This document shows positions 60,701 through 64,000 of a stretch of DNA of 64,000 bases, in pieces. The notes beneath the pieces were generated by a model. It was given only the letters and a program-made list of their open reading frames with translations. It ran no database searches and was not told the DNA's origin. Made by a program: the position numbers and the translations under genes. This DNA is from Acridotheres tristis (taxonomy: Eukaryota > Chordata > Aves > Passeriformes > Sturnidae), in the NCBI GenBank assembly GCA_037013685.1, contig CM072885.1, positions 68,365,785-68,429,784 of the forward strand, read 5' to 3'. Every line of letters begins with the position of its first letter. Positions within the stretch are counted from its first letter, which is position 1.

Positions 60701-63088
60701 TGGTTTTGCTCTGTGACTCTCAAGAGTCTCATCTCAGCCTCTCTGAACTCACTGCCTGTAGAATGCAGGGTCTCATTTTTTTTTTTTTCTGAATATGCTA
60801 ACCAGCCCAAATCCAGGTGGGAAACCATGGGACTCATACAGATGTTTTCCATCTAAATAACCATCTAAAAATTCTTCTTCCTCTTCTGTCCCAGCTACTT
60901 TGAGGTCCATGTCACTACTTCATGCTTCGCTATTTCACCAGCTTCTTGTAAGGGACCCTGTTCAAGGCTGAAGAGCACTGAAATTCAACAGGTTATCTAG
61001 TCTCCCTTATCTCCTGATTTTGTCACACTTTCAAAGAACTATAGCTGATAAGTTTTCTTCTCTCTGGAAGCTGTGCTGCTTGTGCCAATCACATCCACCA
61101 GGAGTTCTGTTACCTTAATTTCCATTTCAACCTGTTTGTCACATCTTGAAGAAAGTAATTTATGGGATTGGATCTACTGCCTTTTGGAAATACCCAAACT
61201 GCATTCTTTGACTCCAGTACAATGGCAATTTTAATGAAACTCCACAATTCTGCCAGCAACAAAACCTCTTCATTTCCCATTTCTTCTCTAAGCCCGCTCT
61301 TACTATTGACTTATTGCTTTGTAGTTTATGAGACTGTTCCCACATAGCACTTTCTGATGTCCAGAACTAAGGGATTTAATTATTTCGAAAGAAGTAGCTC
61401 AACCATGCAGTGACTGGTAGTGCTGACTTGACCCAGCTGCACAGGATGTCACATCCAACTTGCACCCCTTCAACTCCCTAGAAATGGCTGTGGAACCACA
61501 CACCTTATTTTCATTTCTATTCTGAGCCCTTTCCCTTGCTCCTTTCACCTCTGCAAGTCTAGTAAGTTCTCCAATTCTTTATGTGTGTTCCTATTTCCAA
61601 TTTGCTAAATTATTTTATCTCTGTTTCTTTGACTTTAGCATTTTGCTCTTACCATCCCCTCAGTTTCCTTTCCTGAAGAACACCTGCTTTGACTTCAGAG
61701 ACACTCAAAAGTGCTGCTCCCTTCCCTTCCCTTCCCTTCCCTTCCCTTCCCTTCCCTTCCCTTCCCTTCTCTCTCAGATAATCTTTCAATAGCATCTGTG
61801 CCAAGGGAATGGAGTCTAATTTCCTTTATTCTGATCAAAAGATATTTTGACTAGTTCCTTCCTAATCACTGCAAACTCCTTCCTCACCCAGGATGTGCTG
61901 TCACTCTGCTGGGAGCCTTCCCCCTCACTGTGCAGTTGAATTTAATTACACCATAGCCACCCTTATTACACAATTCAACTTCATTTGTTTTAACCAGCTC
62001 TGGTGGGTTATTCAGGAACAAGCAAACCCCACTCTCCTCCTTCTCTTATCCTCTCTTACCTCTTCAGGTATTTTGGAAACAAGTATAAAGCCGTTGTTGT
62101 CAATGAGGAAGCAGTTCAGAATCTGCAGAGATGGAAGAGAAGCAATATTAAAGATGGCTTTTTCCCTGTTTGTGTTCAGGATGGAGCAGTGTCACTTTGT
62201 GATGATGGCAACAGCCTCAGCATTTCCATGCCAAGCCCCACAGCTTGGCTACCATGAGTTTTACACAATTTTCCCTCTCTGTCTCCTTTTTGAGGTATTG
62301 AGTTCATGAACTGTGACAGAGATTGTCTGTGGCCAGGGCTGGAGACTCTGTGCAGGTTTAGCAAGCTGTGAGCCACAGTTGAGGCAAGGCATCCTCCGGG
62401 AGAAGACAGGATATTTGGAGTGCTCTTCTCTTTAATAATATGGCATCTAATGCTTTCCATCTTCAGATTTCAGAGTCTTATAACCACTCATGAAATAACC
62501 CTCTCCCCACCACTGAGTAGCAGTGCTGATCTTATTTTTATTTTGCAAAGCAGGAAATGGAGGCACAGAGTTTAGTTGAAAACCTGTAGGTCTCGCAGGG
62601 GAAAACTAGGAGGCAGAGAAAATCCTACATGAACACACAACAGAAAATCTCTGGTGATCTTATTTTTCAGGGCAGAGGAGCTCCTGTCCCACATATTCCT
62701 GATACCAAGGCTGAAGCAGTGGCACAGACACAAAGAGAGGTGTCCATCATGCATGTCTTGCTGACAGCCACATTTTTTTTGGAAAATCTGGGATGCCAGG
62801 GAGACAGATTTAAAGGAGATGGGCTTTCACTGGCTGGAATCCCAATGTCTCTGCCCTGGCCCAGCTGGGGGGAAGACCTAAACTGTGGATTTGTCTTGTT
62901 AGTATGAGGTTTCTGTCCCAGCTGTTCAGTCTCTTGTGTTGACACTACAAGGCAATGCCTTTTTTGGGGAGACAGAGATGTCCACAGAGCAAGTGGTCAA
63001 TCACACCCATCACAGGTACAGGGAAGAAACCAAGGCAACTTACATCATCCTGACAGCTGAGGGGACAGGCTCCATCCACACCACTGCA
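43619..63088 (-). CDS. CACNA2D4: CACNA2D4, calcium channel alpha2delta-4, 3' ten coding exons (partial)
   Basis: Joined - strand exons in transcript order are 63088-63044, 62122-62060, 56967-56897, 56055-55980, 54219-54167, 53200-53145, 46858-46741, 44576-44464, 44186-44104 and 43705-43619: 765 bases, phase kept throughout, TGA at 43619-43621. The 254 residues align in order with the end of human alpha2delta-4, including [54 protein letters not shown] and EENAQDCGG. The last residues turn hydrophobic, as expected for membrane or GPI attachment. The family is an auxiliary subunit of voltage-gated calcium channels that raises surface expression; CACNA2D4 is needed in photoreceptors. The VWA domain and signal peptide are encoded right of the window. 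Paralogue choice rests on MYDYQAMCK with the following [10 protein letters not shown], and on synteny with ADIPOR2. Confidence 0.95.
43706..44103 (-). other. CACNA2D4: CACNA2D4 last intron (398 bases) with (GT)n on + strand
   Basis: Donor GTATCC and acceptor TCGCAG. The donor resembles the start of a U12 GT-AG site, but no TCCTTAAC-like branch site lies near the acceptor, so a normal U2 intron is more likely. It contains a dinucleotide repeat at 43873-43894. Confidence 0.85.
43873..43894 (+). repeat. (GT)11 microsatellite
   Basis: Eleven GT units in the last CACNA2D4 intron; AC on the transcribed-sense (-) strand. Confidence 0.95.
44104..44186 (-). CDS. CACNA2D4: CACNA2D4 exon encoding [20 protein letters not shown]
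   Basis: The intron before it ends in AC, not AG. The first two bases complete the tyrosine codon, then [20 protein letters not shown] and CHAFHPE, almost identical to human. Donor GAG|GTATCC. The NAS sequence is a potential N-glycosylation site conserved in the family. Confidence 0.96.
44187..44463 (-). other. CACNA2D4: U12-type AT-AC intron of CACNA2D4
   Basis: On the - strand the intron begins ATATCCTTCC (44463 down to 44454) and ends CTCGCAC (44187). A perfect TCCTTAAC branch-site consensus sits at 44204-44197, with its adenosines about 10-11 bases from the 3' splice site, the spacing expected for the minor spliceosome. Splicing at these ends restores KEVKYNASVK exactly; no GT-AG choice does. 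Length 277 bases. Confidence 0.93.
44464..44576 (-). CDS. CACNA2D4: CACNA2D4 exon encoding [16 protein letters not shown]...KEVKY
   Basis: CCCTTGCAG acceptor. The exon encodes [20 protein letters not shown], then [17 protein letters not shown], and ends one base into the tyrosine codon. The donor is not GT: the intron begins ATATCCTT, the U12 AT-AC 5' splice-site consensus. The only nearby GT (within GAGGTC) would delete conserved residues. Confidence 0.95.
44577..46740 (-). other. CACNA2D4: CACNA2D4 intron (2.2 kb) containing a long hairpin
   Basis: GTAAGA donor, CCTTGCAG acceptor. Contains the 48-base inverted repeat at 45255-45369 and a T14 tract at 46099-46112. No gene recognised. Confidence 0.88.
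45255..45369. repeat. Near-perfect inverted repeat, 48-base arms, 19-base loop
   Basis: Left arm 45255-45302 and right arm 45322-45369 are reverse complements with 45 of 48 positions matching. The innermost 30 or so pairs have no mismatch; the three mismatches lie in the outer third. The 19-base spacer itself contains a 5-base stem (CCCTC/GAGGG) around AAGA. Flanks beyond the arms do not pair. Confidence 0.95.
46741..46858 (-). CDS. CACNA2D4: CACNA2D4 exon encoding [15 protein letters not shown]...NCGDCQ
   Basis: CCTGGCAG acceptor, CAAAA|GTAAGA donor. The encoded segment [20 protein letters not shown], then [18 protein letters not shown], aligns cleanly with human alpha2delta-4. The cysteines are conserved in the family. 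Ends in phase 2. Confidence 0.97.
49398..49470. repeat. Perfect 10-base palindrome plus two ~30-base tandem units
   Basis: 49398-49418 is GTAAAGGATG, one A, then its exact reverse complement. From 49410, two adjacent units follow (49410-49439 and 49440-49470), each starting ATCCTTTAC and ending ATCAT, differing at a few positions. The palindrome's right arm is the start of the first unit. Confidence 0.85.
49773..49800 (+). repeat. T28 homopolymer
   Basis: Twenty-eight consecutive T in a CACNA2D4 intron (A28 on the sense strand). Could be a decayed retroposon tail, but no attached element was recognised. Confidence 0.9.
51744..51768 (+). repeat. T25 homopolymer
   Basis: Twenty-five consecutive T in the same CACNA2D4 intron. 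No adjoining retroposon body recognised. Confidence 0.9.
53145..53200 (-). CDS. CACNA2D4: CACNA2D4 exon encoding [18 protein letters not shown]
   Basis: TTGACAG acceptor, G|GTGAGT donor, ending in phase 1. The wording is close to the FLLEFN-x-x-x-WWHSD segment I remember for alpha2delta-3, so part of this exon is family-conserved. Joined directly to the next exon it gives [12 protein letters not shown]. My memory of the human protein has about ten extra residues near this junction; no extra exon was found in the 6.3 kb intron. Confidence 0.9.
53201..54166 (-). other. CACNA2D4: CACNA2D4 intron (966 bases)
   Basis: GTGAGT donor, TTGACAG acceptor, phase 2. An A/T-rich patch lies at about 53336-53360. 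Nothing else recognised. Confidence 0.88.
54167..54219 (-). CDS. CACNA2D4: CACNA2D4 exon encoding [17 protein letters not shown]
   Basis: TCTCCAG acceptor, AT|GTGAGT donor. Seventeen codons plus two bases; corresponds to PISAFLTATRWLLQELVL in human. Hydrophobic, with the following exon continuing FLLEF. Confidence 0.92.
54220..55979 (-). other. CACNA2D4: CACNA2D4 intron (1.76 kb)
   Basis: GTACGT donor, TCTCCAG acceptor, phase 0. Nothing recognised inside. Confidence 0.88.
55980..56055 (-). CDS. CACNA2D4: CACNA2D4 exon encoding [11 protein letters not shown]
   Basis: TGCAG acceptor, AGC|GTACGT donor. The first base completes an arginine codon; then come 25 codons [20 protein letters not shown] and QPLLS. 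The histidine run followed by SGAQPL supports alpha2delta-4 over its paralogues. Confidence 0.96.
56056..56896 (-). other. CACNA2D4: CACNA2D4 intron (841 bases)
   Basis: GTAAGT donor, TGCAG acceptor, phase 2. Nothing recognised inside. Confidence 0.88.
56897..56967 (-). CDS. CACNA2D4: CACNA2D4 exon encoding [20 protein letters not shown]
   Basis: CTTGCAG acceptor and CG|GTAAGT donor, ending in phase 2 inside an arginine codon. Twenty-three codons plus two bases; matches the TGRFLGEVDGAVLTQLLSMG segment of human alpha2delta-4. Confidence 0.95.
56968..62059 (-). other. CACNA2D4: CACNA2D4 intron (5.1 kb) with (CCCTT)n
   Basis: GTAAGA donor, CTTGCAG acceptor, phase 0. It contains a pentanucleotide repeat at about 61718-61769 and a T13 run near 60776-60788. 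No gene recognised. Confidence 0.85.
61718..61769 (+). repeat. (CCCTT)n microsatellite, about 10 units
   Basis: Uninterrupted CCCTT pentamers for about 52 bases, pure pyrimidine on the + strand and pure purine (AAGGG) on the CACNA2D4 sense strand. Confidence 0.95.
62060..62122 (-). CDS. CACNA2D4: CACNA2D4 exon encoding the [16 protein letters not shown] segment
   Basis: CTCTGCAG acceptor and GAG|GTAAGA donor. Twenty-one codons containing [14 protein letters not shown], a signature shared by alpha2delta proteins. Phase 0 at both ends. Confidence 0.93.
62123..63043 (-). other. CACNA2D4: CACNA2D4 intron (921 bases)
   Basis: GTAAGT donor, CTCTGCAG acceptor, phase 0. Nothing recognised inside. 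Confidence 0.88.
63044..63088 (-). CDS. CACNA2D4: CACNA2D4 exon encoding [15 protein letters not shown]
   Basis: TTTGCAG acceptor above 63088 and DD|GTAAGT donor below 63044. Fifteen codons, phase 0 at both ends. The cysteine spacing matches the family motif C-S-x-V-D-G-x-C-x-x-S-C. This is the most 5' exon I can place in the window. Confidence 0.9.
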
Positions 63089-64000
63089 CTGCAAAGGGAA
63101 AGCAGAGAATTAACCACGGTGTGAAGGAAACTTCACTGACCATGCAGGAGCAGCTCTGGCAGTCACTCCCTCACCACCAGAGGCTTTCACTGCTGCGATT
63201 GAGGCAGCAGCAGCTGCAGTGACCCCACAGGTCTCTGCTTGACTCCCTACACACCCCACACTCACACAGCCAGACAAGCTTTCCTTACTCGTTCAACTCC
63301 AGCTTTCCCACAGCAGGGTCTCAGACATCCAGAACCTTAAACCAATTTATGAATGGTGCAACAACACAGAAAGAGATCAAGCTGGTGCCTCTGAGGAGGG
63401 GCCCCAAACAAAGGAAACCGGGCTTTTATACCCTCACAGTCCATGCGTGTGATTGGGGTTGTCCTGATGAGACATCTGCTCCTGCTGTGTGGACACCTGG
63501 CTGTCCCCCACTGTCCCCATGGTGCCTTTTGTTGTGCCAAGGGTCAGTGCCAGTTCACAGCCTCTTGCCTGGGGCTCCCAGAGCTCAACCTGCAGCTGCA
63601 CCCGGAGCCACCTGCACTGAGTGTATCCCTCAGCACATGGCATGAGCTCATCTTACTGCCTCCCCCTTGGGACTGCTGGTTAAAGGTTTCCAGAACAGTG
63701 TCCCATACAGCTCTGCTGGCATTTCCAGCAGGACAAGCTCAACAGCACGCACAGGTACCACCCCCAGGTCAGCCACTCCAACTCGCCACCTCTATGAGCA
63801 GCATGCCCTTTCCTGAGGGCTCAGATCCAGCACCTGCCTCCCTGACACGCTCCCAGCAGGACCCGTGCACTCCAAGCAGAGGAGGCTCTTGTAAAGAAAG
63901 GGCGAAAGCAAAGGTTATTGTGCACCAGGGAGAAACCAGCATGCATTTCAGCATCTGTTAGTATCTGGACTAAAAACATAGCATGGTATTTTAGATCAGG
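63089..64000 (-). other. CACNA2D4: CACNA2D4 intron running off the right edge
   Basis: The exon expected next upstream (the segment before CS-x-VDG, ending near KFW-x-x-TRQ in human) was looked for and not found on the - strand, so it probably lies beyond the window. The sequence is moderately GC-rich with no recognised feature. Confidence 0.6.

Noticed and set aside
63170..63240. Additional CACNA2D4 exon (alanine-rich - strand frame)
   Set aside because: The translation is alanine-rich but does not align with the alpha2delta-4 segment expected there, and the frame is not bounded by matching splice phases.

Overview
The window is vertebrate nuclear DNA, almost certainly from a bird. Genes are split into short exons with GT-AG introns. 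The interspersed repeats are avian: a CR1 LINE 3' end and two copies of an ERVL-like LTR that I recognise from memory as widespread in Neoaves. No bacterial, plasmid or phage features, no CRISPR array and no tRNA or rRNA gene were recognised.

Two genes lie tail to tail. On the + strand is ADIPOR2 (adiponectin receptor 2). All seven coding exons are present (15271-34827, 386 codons), with intact splice sites and the conserved zinc-binding residues. The non-coding first exon and the promoter were not found and probably lie left of the window, so bases 1-15202 read as 5' intron. On the - strand is the 3' part of CACNA2D4 (voltage-gated calcium channel auxiliary subunit alpha2delta-4). Ten consecutive coding exons (63088 down to 43619, 255 codons including the stop) carry the C-terminal extracellular part and the short hydrophobic tail. 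Its 5' exons lie right of the window. As I remember it, the human locus has the same convergent ADIPOR2 / CACNA2D4 order.

Layout: 1-15202 ADIPOR2 5' intron with one LTR remnant and a diverged ~90 bp repeat pair; 15203-34827 ADIPOR2 exons and introns, including a 12.4 kb second intron holding an LTR in the opposite orientation and a CR1 tail; 34828 to about 35400 or 37480 ADIPOR2 3'UTR with proximal and distal poly(A) signals; about 37.5-42.75 kb intergenic, GC-rich, with a CR1 fragment; about 42750-43618 CACNA2D4 3'UTR; 43619-63088 CACNA2D4 exons and introns; 63089-64000 CACNA2D4 intron with no recognisable exon.

The two proteins do not obviously act together. ADIPOR2 is a seven-helix membrane receptor with ceramidase activity, and CACNA2D4 is a calcium-channel subunit important in photoreceptors. 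The most notable non-coding signals are a complete AT-AC (U12-type) intron near the end of CACNA2D4, a 48 + 48 bp near-perfect hairpin in another CACNA2D4 intron, and a G-quadruplex motif about 50 bases before the last ADIPOR2 exon. I found no sign of an undescribed multi-gene system.
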